Assembly (NCBI GenBank): GCA_947503785.1 | Contig: CANNFB010000009.1 | Coordinates: 1 to 64,000, forward strand | Direction: 5' to 3' | Length of the DNA stretch: 64,000 nucleotides | Source of the DNA: an uncultured Campylobacterales bacterium | GTDB lineage: Bacteria; Campylobacterota; Campylobacteria; Campylobacterales; Arcobacteraceae | Shown here: positions 9,827-18,739 of the stretch, one piece after another | Layout of the letters: each line of letters begins with the position of its first letter | Numbering within the stretch: the first letter of the stretch is position 1 | The notes under the pieces: generated by a model | What the model was told of the DNA's origin: nothing | The model's input: only the letters and a program-made list of their open reading frames with translations | Database searches by the model: none | Position numbers and translations under genes: made by a program

Positions 9827-9897
9827 TTTATTCCTTAATAATATATGGAATTATACAAAATAAGTATTAATCAAATATAACACTCTTAAAAATTATG

Positions 9898-9903
9898 TAT
9901 AAT
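9898..9903 (+). promoter_or_regulatory. Candidate extended -10 box for the lrgAB-MOSC operon
   Basis: TGTATAAT (TG-extended) lies 33 nt before the start at 9936, in the divergent gap with the 9826 gene. Confidence 0.5.
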
Positions 9904-9935
9904 ACATTTTTAAAAGAAAAGTTAGAAGGACACAA

Positions 9936-10286
9936 ATGCTAAAAGGAATTATAACTCTATTAGTTTTCCAATTTTTAGGGGAATGTATATCTATAATCTT
10001 TTCACTCTTAGTCCCAGGTCCAGTAATTGGAATGGTGCTATTACTAATATTTTTAATTATTAGAAAAAGTAGTTTTAAAAGTTTAGATAATTCAGTTGGA
10101 GTTTTATTAAAATATTTACCACTTTTATTTATTCCTGCTGCTATGGGAATAATTACACAAATTGATTTAATAAGTAAGGAATTCTGGGCAATATTTATAG
10201 CGCTTGTTTTTGGTACTTTAATAGCCTTGGCATTTTCTGCAAAATTAATGGATTACTTAACTTCAAAACAGGATAAAAAATCATGA
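9936..10286 (+). CDS. CidA/LrgA family holin-like membrane protein
   Basis: A protein of 116 residues with four hydrophobic segments and the family motif PGPVIGMVLL (about 27-36). The tail is short and positively charged. LrgA/CidA proteins are holin-like and act with LrgB/CidB; outside firmicutes they have been linked to murein hydrolase control and to small organic acid transport. Here the next gene is the LrgB partner, overlapping by 4 nt (ATGA), so the two are translationally coupled. Which of the family roles applies cannot be read from the sequence. Confidence 0.85.
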   Translation: MLKGIITLLVFQFLGECISIIFSLLVPGPVIGMVLLLIFLIIRKSSFKSLDNSVGVLLKYLPLLFIPAAMGIITQIDLISKEFWAIFIALVFGTLIALAFSAKLMDYLTSKQDKKS

Positions 10287-10999
10287 ATTTTGAAGCATTA
10301 AATGCTTATATATTAAGTACTCCTTTAACGTGGTTGATTCTAACTTTATTAGCTTATAAAATAGGAATTATTATATATGAGAAGTTTAATAAGCATACAT
10401 TATTACAGCCAGTAATTATCTCTTATATAATTCTTTTATCTTTAGTTTTATTTACAAATACATCTTTTGAAAAGTATTTTAAAAGTGTAGAAATTATTCA
10501 TTTCTTTTTAGGACCTGCAACCGTAGCTCTTGCTCTTCCTTTATATAATAATTTAAAACATATAAAGCAATTATTCTTGCCAATAATCATTACCTTAATT
10601 GTTGCAGGTGTTTTTTCTGTCTTAATTGCTATCTTATTATTATGGATTTTTGGAGCATCAACTGCAACAATTTTATCAATGACTACAAAATCAATTACAG
10701 CACCAATTGCAATTATTACATCAGAGCAAATTGGTGCAATTCCTTCTTTAGCAATAGGCTTTGTTTTAATTACAGGAATTATTGGAGCATTATTTGGAAG
10801 TATTGTTTTTAAAATAGTAAGAATAAAACATGAAACATCAAAAGGTTTTGCACTAGGTTTAGTTTCTCATGGAATAGGAACAGCACGTGCTATTGAAATA
10901 AGCGAAAAAGCTGCAGCTTTTGCCGCACTTGCTATGGGACTTAGTGGTATTTTAACTGCTGTATTTTTACCCATAGTTATAAATTTTATAAAAGGCTAA
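10283..10999 (+). CDS. LrgB/CidB family membrane protein
   Basis: A polytopic inner-membrane protein of 238 residues, the normal family length. Conserved LrgB features are LGPATVALALPLY (about 77-89), TTKSITAPIAI (about 135-145) and the C-terminal SHGIGTARA (about 192-200). Its start overlaps the stop of the LrgA-like gene, and the MOSC gene starts 3 nt after its stop, so all three form one operon. The pair probably works as a membrane complex. Confidence 0.88.
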   Translation: MNFEALNAYILSTPLTWLILTLLAYKIGIIIYEKFNKHTLLQPVIISYIILLSLVLFTNTSFEKYFKSVEIIHFFLGPATVALALPLYNNLKHIKQLFLPIIITLIVAGVFSVLIAILLLWIFGASTATILSMTTKSITAPIAIITSEQIGAIPSLAIGFVLITGIIGALFGSIVFKIVRIKHETSKGFALGLVSHGIGTARAIEISEKAAAFAALAMGLSGILTAVFLPIVINFIKG

Positions 11000-11002
11000 A
11001 AG

Positions 11003-11683
11003 ATGAGCATTTACCAAATCAAAGATATTTATTGTGGAAAAGAACAAAATATACAAAAAAGAAATAAGAGTCATAAAACATCTTATAAAAAAGTATCTAT
11101 AACAAATAAACAGTATGTAAATCTTCTTGGCTTAACAAATGATACTCAAAGTGATAAACAAAACCATGGTGGAGTTGATAAAGCTTTATGTGTTTATACT
11201 CAAAATTCATATACCTTTTTTAAAGAAGAACATGGTATTGATTTACCAGAATGTGCATTGGGTGAAAATATTACATTAAAAGATTGTGGAGATATTGATA
11301 TTTGCCTAGCAGATCAATTTTCTTGTGGTAATGCTGTTTTTGAAGTATCACAACCAAGACAGCCTTGTTGGATAATATCATCAGTTTTAGAGATTAAAAA
11401 CTTAACTTCTCTAATTGTAAAAGAGGGTAAAACTGGGTTTTATTTAAGAGTTATAAAAGAGGGTGAAATATCAAAAGATGATAATTTTAAGTTAATTAAA
11501 CGTAAATATAATAAATTAAATATTGAATATATTAATAAATGTTGTTTTAATGCAAAGAATCATCAAAATGAAATAAAAGAGATACTTGAGTGCCCAGAAT
11601 TATCAGAAGCATATAGAATTGACTTGTTAAAAAGATATAAAAATAAAGAAGTTGGATTAGAAAATTATCAGCATGATAAATAA
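11003..11683 (+). CDS. MOSC domain protein, YiiM-like
   Basis: A 226-residue protein of the MOSC superfamily (molybdenum cofactor sulfurase C-terminal). Typical YiiM-type signatures are visible: NHGGVDKAL (about 54-62), GENI (about 87) and SQPRQPCWII with the presumed molybdenum-ligand Cys122. YiiM reduces N-hydroxylated compounds as a molybdenum-cofactor enzyme; the natural substrate here is unknown. The C-terminal extension (about 165-226) contains a CC pair and charged helices. The gene is the third of the lrgA-lrgB operon, 3 nt after the previous stop. Confidence 0.85.
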   Translation: MSIYQIKDIYCGKEQNIQKRNKSHKTSYKKVSITNKQYVNLLGLTNDTQSDKQNHGGVDKALCVYTQNSYTFFKEEHGIDLPECALGENITLKDCGDIDICLADQFSCGNAVFEVSQPRQPCWIISSVLEIKNLTSLIVKEGKTGFYLRVIKEGEISKDDNFKLIKRKYNKLNIEYINKCCFNAKNHQNEIKEILECPELSEAYRIDLLKRYKNKEVGLENYQHDK

Positions 11684-11691
11684 TTCATAAC

Positions 11692-11717
11692 AATACATCA
11701 AGATATATTGATGTATT
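11692..11717. promoter_or_regulatory. Probable ArsR operator (inverted repeat)
   Basis: A perfect 10-bp inverted repeat (AATACATCAA, 6-nt spacer, TTGATGTATT) lies just before a TATACT -10 box and the arsR gene. It covers the -35 position, and the ATCAA..TTGAT core resembles ArsR/SmtB operators. There is no T-run after it, which argues against a terminator for the MOSC gene. Confidence 0.65.
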
Positions 11718-11730
11718 AAGTTTAATATGA

Positions 11731-11736
11731 TATACT
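11731..11736 (+). promoter_or_regulatory. Candidate -10 box for the ars operon
   Basis: TATACT is located 13 nt after the operator and 23 nt before the arsR start. The ribosome site AAAAGGAAA follows. Confidence 0.45.
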
Positions 11737-11758
11737 TATTAAATTCAAAAGGAAAATT

Positions 11759-12064
11759 ATGGATATTTTTTTAAAAACTACAAGTGCTTTAAATGATGAA
11801 ACAAGAATTAAATTATTAAAATTTATAAATATTCATGGAAAGTGCTGTGTTTGTGATTTAGAAAACTCCTTTGAAATGATTCAATCTAGATTATCTAGAC
11901 ATTTAAAAATATTAAAAGAAGCTGGTTTTCTAAAAGTTGAAAGAGTTGGACGATGGGCTTATTATTCTCTTAGAACTCCTCTTGACGAATTTAGAATTTC
12001 CGCAATAAAAGAAATAAATACTTTAGATATAAAATTACCAAATTTAAAAAAGGCTTGTGATTAA
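11759..12064 (+). CDS. arsR: ArsR/SmtB family metalloregulator
   Basis: A 101-residue winged-helix repressor. The sensing motif CCVCDL (Cys29, Cys30, Cys32) sits in the alpha-3 position of As(III)-responsive ArsR proteins, and the recognition helix follows as QSRLSRHLKILKEAGFL. The wing is VERVGRWAYYSL. It is first in an operon with ArsB and ArsC, and an inverted repeat stands immediately upstream, so autorepression released by arsenite or a related thiophilic metal is the likely mechanism. Confidence 0.92.
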   Translation: MDIFLKTTSALNDETRIKLLKFINIHGKCCVCDLENSFEMIQSRLSRHLKILKEAGFLKVERVGRWAYYSLRTPLDEFRISAIKEINTLDIKLPNLKKACD

Positions 12065-12065
12065 A

Positions 12066-12431
12066 ATGACTGATACACTTTTTGTATATGGAACACTAAT
12101 GCCAAACTGTCCAAATGGACATGTTTTGGAAAATATTGTAGGAAAGTTTATACCGGCAACTGTAAAAGGAAATTTAAAAGATGCAGGTTGGTCTGCGTCT
12201 ATGGGATATCCTGGAATTAAATTAAATGAAGATGGAAGTGGAGATACAATTCACGGATTTTTATTTTATTCAAATAATCTAATTAATCACTGGGATAATT
12301 TAGATGAGTTTGAAGGTAGCGAATTTGAGCGACAAGAAGTTTGTGTTGAACGTTATGATGAATTAGATGTTGATACCTTTATTTATGTATTAAAAGCTAG
12401 TGATGCAGAAATAAAAGAAGATGAACTGTGA
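12066..12431 (+). CDS. Gamma-glutamylcyclotransferase-like (GGCT/AIG2) protein
   Basis: A protein of about 121 residues that begins with the family substrate-loop motif FVYGTLM. It has the typical beta-barrel pattern and a central DELDEFEG-like segment (NLDEFEGSEFERQ) that supplies the acidic catalytic residue. GGCT-like enzymes cleave gamma-glutamyl peptides to 5-oxoproline; the substrate here is not evident. The ATG at 12066 just follows the arsR stop; a GTG at 12057 overlapping arsR is the alternative start. The gene overlaps arsB by 4 nt (GTGA). Its place between arsR and arsB suggests a link to thiol metabolism, which is inference. Confidence 0.8.
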   Translation: MTDTLFVYGTLMPNCPNGHVLENIVGKFIPATVKGNLKDAGWSASMGYPGIKLNEDGSGDTIHGFLFYSNNLINHWDNLDEFEGSEFERQEVCVERYDELDVDTFIYVLKASDAEIKEDEL

Positions 12432-13690
12432 TACTTAGCTCTTTAATATTTATTATTACACTGATTTTTATAATCTGGCAACCAAAAAATTTACAAATAG
12501 GAACAACTGCTGTTATTGGAGCAATTGTTGCTTTAGTTTTGGGAGTTGTAAGTTTCTCTGATGTATTAATTGTGACAGATATAGTTTGGGATGCAACTCT
12601 TTCATTTATAGGAATTATAATTTTATCTATGGTTTTAGATGAAATTGGCTTTTTTGAATGGTGTGCGTTGAAGATGGCCAAGTTTTCTAACGGAAATGGC
12701 TTTAAGATGTTTGTTTATTCTATCCTTTTAGGCGCATTTGTTTCAGCACTTTTTGCAAATGATGGAGCAGCACTTATTTTAACTCCAATTCTTTTAGCAA
12801 AAATGAAAATTCTAAAACTAAATATGAAATCAATTATTGCTTTTTTACTAGCAGGTGGATTTATAGCTGATAGTGCATCTTTACCTTTAGTATTTTCAAA
12901 TCTTACAAATATTGTAACTGCAAACTATTTTAATATTGGATTTAGTGAATATATTTCAAATATGTTACTTCCTTTTATTGTGAGTGTAATAACTTCTATT
13001 GTTTTTTTATGGATATTATTACGAAAAGATATTCCAAAACAAGTTGATATCTCATTATTAAAAGATCCACAAAGTGTACTTAAGAGCGAGTCTCTTTTTT
13101 ATATTTCATGGGTATTTTTAGGAATATTACTAGCTGGATATTTTATAGGTGATGCTTATGATTTACCTGTTTCGGTATTTGCTTTAGGTGGAGGAGTGTT
13201 GTTTTTACTTATTGCGACACTATTTAAAACAGTCGAACCTCTTCATATTATAAAAGAAGCACCTTGGCAAGTTGTATGGTTTAGTATTGGATTATATATT
13301 GTTGTATATGGTTTAAAAAATGCTGGACTTACTGAATATCTTACGATTATTTTACAAGATTTAAGTCAAAGAGGGGATACTATTGCGATAATTGGAACTG
13401 GATTTTTATCCGCTTTCTTATCAGCAATTATGAATAATATGCCAACTGTTATGATTATGGATATTGCACTTCAGGATATTCCAAATCAAGCATTAGCTTA
13501 TGCAAATATTATTGGATGTAACTTAGGTCCTAAGATGACACCTTTTGGTTCACTTGCAACCTTACTTTGGTTACATGTATTAGCAAAAAATGGAGTAAAT
13601 ATTTCATTTGCACAATATAGTAAATTTGGTTTAATTATCACGCCACCAGTGTTGTTGATAGTTTTATTAGCCTTAGCTATATCATTTTAA
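12428..13690 (+). CDS. arsB: ArsB-type arsenite/anion permease
   Basis: A polytopic membrane transporter of 420 residues in the ArsB/NhaD ion transporter superfamily, with 10-12 hydrophobic segments. It carries the family segment FANDGAALILTPILLAKM (about 110-127) and the mirrored NNMPTVMIM..GCNLGPKMTPFGSLATLLW (about 338-380), the two half-repeat motifs. It exports arsenite from the cytoplasm. Translation starts at a GTG that overlaps the preceding stop. The neighbours arsR and arsC support the arsenite assignment over other anions. Confidence 0.9.
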   Translation: MILSSLIFIITLIFIIWQPKNLQIGTTAVIGAIVALVLGVVSFSDVLIVTDIVWDATLSFIGIIILSMVLDEIGFFEWCALKMAKFSNGNGFKMFVYSILLGAFVSALFANDGAALILTPILLAKMKILKLNMKSIIAFLLAGGFIADSASLPLVFSNLTNIVTANYFNIGFSEYISNMLLPFIVSVITSIVFLWILLRKDIPKQVDISLLKDPQSVLKSESLFYISWVFLGILLAGYFIGDAYDLPVSVFALGGGVLFLLIATLFKTVEPLHIIKEAPWQVVWFSIGLYIVVYGLKNAGLTEYLTIILQDLSQRGDTIAIIGTGFLSAFLSAIMNNMPTVMIMDIALQDIPNQALAYANIIGCNLGPKMTPFGSLATLLWLHVLAKNGVNISFAQYSKFGLIITPPVLLIVLLALAISF

Positions 13691-13701
13691 AGGAAAAAGT
13701 A

Positions 13702-14103
13702 ATGGAAAAAAAGGTTTTAATTTTATGTACAGGAAATTCATGTAGAAGTATTATTGCAGAAGCTTTAATCAACTCAAAACTAGAAGGTTTTTCTTCAGAT
13801 TCCTCAGGTGTGAAAGCTAGTGGAAGAGTTAATCCAAATGCTAAAAAACTATTAGAACAAAAAGGAATTTGGGATGAGAAATATCATTCAAAAACTATTG
13901 ATAAAGTAATTGATAATACTTATGATTTAGTTGTAACTGTTTGTGATAATGCAAATGAAACTTGCCCTATGTTCCCAAATGCTACTAAAGTAATACATGT
14001 GAGTTTTGAAGATCCAGATGGAAAAGGTTTTGATGCATTTCTTAATACTTACAAAGAAATAGAAGAGATTTTACTTCCTAAAGTTATAGAAGCATTAAAA
14101 TAG
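13702..14103 (+). CDS. arsC: Thioredoxin-coupled arsenate reductase (low-molecular-weight phosphatase fold)
   Basis: A 133-residue protein reducing arsenate to arsenite. The P-loop is CTGNSCRS, with nucleophile Cys9 and Arg15. The redox-relay cysteines are Cys81 and Cys88 (TVCDNANETCPMFP), placed like the Cys10/82/89 triad of the thioredoxin-dependent ArsC family. FEDPDG carries the general-acid Asp. A ribosome site (AAAGGAAAAAG) lies between arsB and arsC, 11 nt apart. This is a different fold from the ArsC/YffB-type gene at 61660. Confidence 0.95.
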   Translation: MEKKVLILCTGNSCRSIIAEALINSKLEGFSSDSSGVKASGRVNPNAKKLLEQKGIWDEKYHSKTIDKVIDNTYDLVVTVCDNANETCPMFPNATKVIHVSFEDPDGKGFDAFLNTYKEIEEILLPKVIEALK

Positions 14104-14118
14104 TTTAAAGGATTAAAA

Positions 14119-15036
14119 ATGAAAAAAGTTTTATATATAGTTTTATTTTTAGCTTTTAATTTATATGCTGATGTTTATAATTTAAAAGCTGTGAAAATCT
14201 CACAAAATATTGACTGTTATATTGGAGACTTTAATCCTCCAACAAAAGAAAATAAAGGTTTTGTATCAAATGTTTGTAGTGTTGATTTAGGAGATTCTAT
14301 TGTAATAATTGAAGCAGGACCTACATATATTTTTGCAAAAGAACTAACTGCTTTAATAAAAAAGAAATATGATAAAAAAATATCATATGTAATAGTTACA
14401 AATTTTCATGATGATAGGTATACAGGTGCTTCTTATTATAAAGAAAAGAATATCCCTATTATTGCTCATAAAACTATTGTAAAAGAGCTAAAAGAAAACC
14501 CAAATAAATTTAATAGAATTCCAAGAATCACTACAAAAGATGAATATGCTAATTCCAAAATTGTAGAAACTGATATTTTTACTGATGATAAATATGTAAT
14601 TAAAGGTAAAAATTTAAATATAGAAATTTTAAAGTTAAGTAAGGCCTCAAATTCCGTTTCAGACATCGCAGTTTATATTCCAAGCGAAAACTTTATTTTT
14701 ACAGGAAATATAGTATTTAATGGAAGAATGATTAAGTATGCAAAATATTCAAATATAGATGAGTGGACAAAAGCTTTAGAAAAATTAGAAAAAATGAATA
14801 TAAAATATGTGATGGGTGGACATGGAAAAGAGTTTGATAAAAATTCATATAGAGCAACATTAGAATACTTAAGAATTTTAAAGAAAAGTGTTTCAAAAGC
14901 TTATGAGGATGATGTTGATAGAGAAGATATATATAAGTATGTAGAAGATAAAAAGTTTTCTTACTATGAACACTATAAAGTTATTGCTCCTTTAAATGTA
15001 AAAACTTTATATGATCAATTAGAATGGGCAGAATAA
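14119..15036 (+). CDS. Exported metallo-beta-lactamase-fold protein with a degenerate metal site
   Basis: A 305-residue protein with a hydrophobic signal peptide (about 1-18). The body follows the MBL-fold pattern (VVIIEAGPTY, IVTN..DDRYTGA, FTGNIVFNG, GGHGKE). The canonical HxHxDH is replaced by NFHDDR, so the first and last His are missing, and the Asp expected in the GD.vF strand is Asn (GNIVF). GGHG is retained. The protein may therefore be non-catalytic or bind metal differently. It lies in the ars operon, 15 nt after arsC and 9 nt before the permease, so a periplasmic metal-handling role is possible, but the function is not known. Confidence 0.75.
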   Translation: MKKVLYIVLFLAFNLYADVYNLKAVKISQNIDCYIGDFNPPTKENKGFVSNVCSVDLGDSIVIIEAGPTYIFAKELTALIKKKYDKKISYVIVTNFHDDRYTGASYYKEKNIPIIAHKTIVKELKENPNKFNRIPRITTKDEYANSKIVETDIFTDDKYVIKGKNLNIEILKLSKASNSVSDIAVYIPSENFIFTGNIVFNGRMIKYAKYSNIDEWTKALEKLEKMNIKYVMGGHGKEFDKNSYRATLEYLRILKKSVSKAYEDDVDREDIYKYVEDKKFSYYEHYKVIAPLNVKTLYDQLEWAE

Positions 15037-15045
15037 AGGATAAAT

Positions 15046-15990
15046 ATGTGGAAAGATTTTGTTGATTATTTAACTTATGAACTTTGGAATTTAGAAGGTC
15101 ATTTAGGTGAGGCTATAAATTTCTTCATCTATGATACGATAAAGATATTTTTTCTTTTAATTGTGATTATATATATTGTAAGCTTTTTAAGAAGTTTTTT
15201 CCCCGTTGAAAAAGTAAGAGATTACTTAAGTGGTAAGCATAAACTGATAGGACATATCTCTGCAGCATTTTTTGGAATGTTAACACCTTTTTGTTCATGT
15301 TCTGCGATACCTTTATTTTTAGGTTTTTTACAAGCTAGGATTCCTTTAGGGGTTACTTTCTCCTATTTAATTTCTGCACCATTAAGTGATGCAGTTGTAA
15401 TTGCTTTACTATTTTCACTTTTTGGATGGAAGATAACTTTATTATATATAAGTTGTGCATTACTAATCGCAATAATTGGTGGTTTAGTAATCGGAAGTAT
15501 GAATTTAGAAAAAGAGGTATTAATTGAAGTTAAACCCGCAACTTCATGCTGTTCTTCACAAGAAGAGGGTAGTCCATTTAAAGCAAGAGCAAATGAAGCT
15601 TGGGCGGCAACATTAGATATATTTAAAAAGATATATCCTTATGTAATTATTGGTATTGCAATTGGAGCATTTATACATGGATATGTTCCGGCTGAAACAA
15701 TAGCAAAATATGCAGGTGGGGATTCTTGGTATGCCCCAATTCTAGGAGTTGTTATGGGAATTCCAATGTATTCAAGTGCTGCTGGAATGATACCCCTTAT
15801 TGAAGTATTAACTTCAAAAGGAATGTTATTAGGAACTGCACTTTCATTTATGATGGCTGTAGTTGCTCTTAGTCTTCCTGAAGCTATGATTTTAAAAAGA
15901 GTAATGTCAATGAAACTTATCTCTATATTTTTTGGAATTGTAGGAAGTGCAATTTTATTAGTTGGATATATATTTAACGCTACATTATAA
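15046..15990 (+). CDS. ArsP/SO_0444-type permease (PF03773)
   Basis: An integral membrane protein of 314 residues with about eight hydrophobic segments. Two halves each hold a conserved motif: TPFCSCSAIPLF (Cys83, Cys85) with SAPLSDAVV, and GIPMYSSAAGMIPL with LSLPEA. A Cys pair (Cys169-Cys170) sits in the central cytoplasmic loop. The family includes ArsP, which exports trivalent organoarsenicals, and SO_0444-type exporters proposed to move Cu or Zn. Its location after arsC and before a small thioredoxin suggests thiol-bound metal(loid) export. Confidence 0.88.
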   Translation: MWKDFVDYLTYELWNLEGHLGEAINFFIYDTIKIFFLLIVIIYIVSFLRSFFPVEKVRDYLSGKHKLIGHISAAFFGMLTPFCSCSAIPLFLGFLQARIPLGVTFSYLISAPLSDAVVIALLFSLFGWKITLLYISCALLIAIIGGLVIGSMNLEKEVLIEVKPATSCCSSQEEGSPFKARANEAWAATLDIFKKIYPYVIIGIAIGAFIHGYVPAETIAKYAGGDSWYAPILGVVMGIPMYSSAAGMIPLIEVLTSKGMLLGTALSFMMAVVALSLPEAMILKRVMSMKLISIFFGIVGSAILLVGYIFNATL

Positions 15991-16008
15991 TAAATAAAGG
16001 ATAATCAA

Positions 16009-16239
16009 ATGAAAATAGAAATTTTAGGAACAGGCTGTGCAAAATGTAAAGCCTTAGAAGAAAATGCAAAAAAAGCAGTTGCAGAAGCTGGAGTATTTGC
16101 ACAAGTTGAGAAAGTAGAAGATTTAGTAGAAATTATGAATTATGGTGTTATGAATACTCCCGGACTTGTAATAAATGGAGAAGTTAAATCGACAGGTAAA
16201 CTATTAAATCCAGAAGAAATAAAAGCTTATTTTAAATAA
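16009..16239 (+). CDS. Small redox-active disulfide (mini-thioredoxin) protein
   Basis: A 76-residue thioredoxin-fold protein of the MTH895/TM0996 type, with active-site CAKC (Cys10, Cys13) after GTG and the cis-Pro segment NTPGLVING (about 48-56). These small proteins are commonly encoded next to ArsP-type permeases and are thought to pass electrons or metals to them. It is the last gene of the ars operon, 18 nt after the permease, and is followed by a hairpin terminator. Confidence 0.88.
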   Translation: MKIEILGTGCAKCKALEENAKKAVAEAGVFAQVEKVEDLVEIMNYGVMNTPGLVINGEVKSTGKLLNPEEIKAYFK

Positions 16240-16241
16240 AA

Positions 16242-16263
16242 AAAATAGAGTATTTTCTATTTT
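16242..16263 (+). terminator. Probable terminator of the ars operon
   Basis: An 8-bp A/T-rich stem (AAAATAGA / TCTATTTT) with a 6-nt loop directly after the thioredoxin stop. It is weak in GC but well placed. Confidence 0.5.
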
Positions 16264-16333
16264 AAGTAGATTTGTTATAGTATTAATAACTTTAAATTAA
16301 TTCAAAAGCTATAATAATCAGGAGGAAATAAAT

Positions 16334-17791
16334 ATGTTTGATTTTGGAAAAACGGAAGAAGAATCCGCACGTTTGAGTGCAATGGAGGAAAATTATGCAA
16401 TTATTTCCTTTAAACCAGATGGTACAATTATTGATGCAAATAATAATTTCTTAAGTGTTCTTGGTTATAAATTAAGTGAAGTTGTTGGTAAAAAACATCG
16501 AATGTTTTGTAATGAAACATATACAAAGACAACTGCATATACAGAGTTTTGGGAAAATTTAGCAAATGGAATATCTCAAATAAATGAATTTGAAAGATTT
16601 ACAAAAGATGGTACTTCTGTTTGGATTCAAGCTTCATATACTCCTGTAAAAAATAGCAATGGAAAAGTAACTCGTGTTGTTAAGTTTGCTCAAGATATTA
16701 CAGATGCAAAAAAAGTAATAAACAGTGCAAATGAAGCGATTGATCTAGCAAAAACAGGTATTATGAAACAAACTATAATTGAATCAACTCAAAATGAAGG
16801 AATAGAAGGCCTTAAAAATGGTGTCAATGATTTATTTGATATTGTATCTACAAAAGTTGATGGAGATTTAAATAAAATATCTGAAGCTTTAGAATCATTC
16901 CAAAACTTAAACTTTGAATATAGATTAAGTGGTGAGTTAGGAGATGTATCTGAAGGTTTAAATAACCTTGCTAATGTTATAAATGATATGTTAGTAGAGA
17001 ACAAAGCTAATGGATTAACTCTTGATCAAGGTTCAGATTTACTTTTATCTAATGTTGATAAATTAAATCAAAGTTCAAATGAAGCAGCAGCAAGTTTAGA
17101 AGAAACAGCAGCTGCCTTAGAAGAAGTAACTTCAACTATAAGAAGTAATACTCAAAATGTAGCAAAAATGGCTGATAATTCAAATGCTGTTATTAAATCA
17201 GCAAGTCGAGGTGAAAAACTTGCGAGTCAAACAACAGTTGCGATGGATGAAATTAATGTTCAAGTAAACTCTATAAATGAAGCAATTAGCGTAATTGATC
17301 AAATAGCCTTTCAAACAAATATATTAAGCTTAAATGCTGCAGTAGAAGCAGCAACAGCAGGAGAAGCTGGAAAAGGATTTGCTGTTGTTGCACAGGAAGT
17401 AAGAAATCTAGCTTCTAGAAGTGCTGAAGCTGCAAAAGAGATAAAAAATATAGTAGAAAATGCTAGATCCAAAGCTGATGAAGGTAAGAAAATAGCTGGA
17501 AATATGATAGAAGGGTATAAAGAGTTAAATCAAAATATTGAAGAAACTACAAATTTAATTGCAGATATTAAAATGTCAAGTACTCATCAATTAAAAGGGA
17601 TAGAACAAATTAATACCGCGGTAACTCAACTTGATCAGCAAACTCAGCAAAACGCTGTAATTGCTTCAGAAACAAAGAATATAGCAGTAATAACAGATAA
17701 AATTGCAAAACTTATTGTTTCTAGTGCAAATGAAAAAGAGTTCATTGGAAAAGATAAAGTAACAGCAAAAGATATGGGACTAGAAATTTAA
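16334..17791 (+). CDS. Soluble PAS-domain methyl-accepting chemotaxis protein
   Basis: A 485-residue chemoreceptor without membrane segments. An Aer-like PAS domain (about 18-125, with [18 protein letters not shown] spacing and QDITDAKK at its end) is followed by a helical linker. The signalling domain (about 240-460) has the hairpin tip [31 protein letters not shown], which contacts CheA/CheW. It probably senses an internal redox or ligand signal. There is no C-terminal CheR-binding pentapeptide. A strong ribosome site (AGGAGG) precedes the ATG. Confidence 0.93.
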   Translation: MFDFGKTEEESARLSAMEENYAIISFKPDGTIIDANNNFLSVLGYKLSEVVGKKHRMFCNETYTKTTAYTEFWENLANGISQINEFERFTKDGTSVWIQASYTPVKNSNGKVTRVVKFAQDITDAKKVINSANEAIDLAKTGIMKQTIIESTQNEGIEGLKNGVNDLFDIVSTKVDGDLNKISEALESFQNLNFEYRLSGELGDVSEGLNNLANVINDMLVENKANGLTLDQGSDLLLSNVDKLNQSSNEAAASLEETAAALEEVTSTIRSNTQNVAKMADNSNAVIKSASRGEKLASQTTVAMDEINVQVNSINEAISVIDQIAFQTNILSLNAAVEAATAGEAGKGFAVVAQEVRNLASRSAEAAKEIKNIVENARSKADEGKKIAGNMIEGYKELNQNIEETTNLIADIKMSSTHQLKGIEQINTAVTQLDQQTQQNAVIASETKNIAVITDKIAKLIVSSANEKEFIGKDKVTAKDMGLEI

Positions 17792-17805
17792 TATAAAGAA
17801 TACAT

Positions 17806-18702
17806 TTGAGTGAAAATAGATTAGGGCAAGTATATGCAGTATTAGCATTTTTATTTTGGGGTGCTATTGCTCCAATTTATTTTAAACAAGTAGCAAGCGT
17901 AGAACCACTTGAAGTTTTAATACATAGAATTTTTTGGTCTTTTGTAATTTTAATACCATTACTTTTTATCACTAAACAAGTTGATATTTTCAAAATTATA
18001 ATAAAAGATGCTCAAAAGTTAAAATATTTAGCTTTTTCTACATTTTTTATCTCTCTTAATTGGCTTGTATTTATATGGGCAGTTGCAAATGACAAAATTA
18101 TGGAAACTGCTTTTGGATATTATATTAATCCTTTAGTTAGTGTATTTTTAGGATATGTGTTCTTTCAAGAAAGAATGACACGATATCAAAACTTAGCAAT
18201 ATTTATTGCTTTTATCGCAGTTTTATATCAGCTAATATCATTAGGCTCACTTCCTATTGTTTCCCTTACTCTTGCTTTAAGTTTTGCTTTTTATGGAATG
18301 ATAAGAAAAAAAATAAATGTAGGTTCAATTGTAGGCTTATTTGTTGAAACATTAATATTAATGCCTTTTGCCTTAATTGGTATATATTATTTGATGATGA
18401 ATGACAAGATTTCTTTCTTGAACTCAAGTGAATATATAAATATTATGCTTACTCTTGGTGGACTTATCACAATAATTCCACTCTTATTATTTAATGGAGC
18501 AGCAACTAGGATGAGATTATCTACTTTAGGTTTCTTTCAATATATAGGTCCTACTTGTGCTTTTTTTCTTGCAATATTTATTTATAATGAAGAGTTTAAT
18601 ACTGACAAATTAATTACATTTTCTCTTATTTGGCTTGCTTTAGTTATATTTTCTCTAGATTCTTTTAACACAAGAAATAAAAATAAAAAACTAGGAAAAT
18701 AA
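17806..18702 (+). CDS. rarD: RarD-type EamA-family permease
   Basis: A 298-residue drug/metabolite transporter superfamily member with ten hydrophobic segments (two EamA halves). RarD-like features are VYAVLAFLFWGAIAPIYFK near the start, EVLIHRIFWSF (about 34-44), NPLVSVFLG and QYIGPTCAF. The substrate is unknown; RarD is annotated as a chloramphenicol-sensitive protein by history only. The start is TTG (MSENRLG), 14 nt after the chemoreceptor stop. Confidence 0.85.
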   Translation: MSENRLGQVYAVLAFLFWGAIAPIYFKQVASVEPLEVLIHRIFWSFVILIPLLFITKQVDIFKIIIKDAQKLKYLAFSTFFISLNWLVFIWAVANDKIMETAFGYYINPLVSVFLGYVFFQERMTRYQNLAIFIAFIAVLYQLISLGSLPIVSLTLALSFAFYGMIRKKINVGSIVGLFVETLILMPFALIGIYYLMMNDKISFLNSSEYINIMLTLGGLITIIPLLLFNGAATRMRLSTLGFFQYIGPTCAFFLAIFIYNEEFNTDKLITFSLIWLALVIFSLDSFNTRNKNKKLGK

Positions 18703-18739
18703 AAGTATAATTAAACTCATGTTTGATTAAGGATATATC

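Noticed and set aside
16310..16315. TATAAT as -10 box for the chemoreceptor
   Set aside because: It is only 18 nt before the ATG and directly touches the ribosome site; there would be almost no leader.
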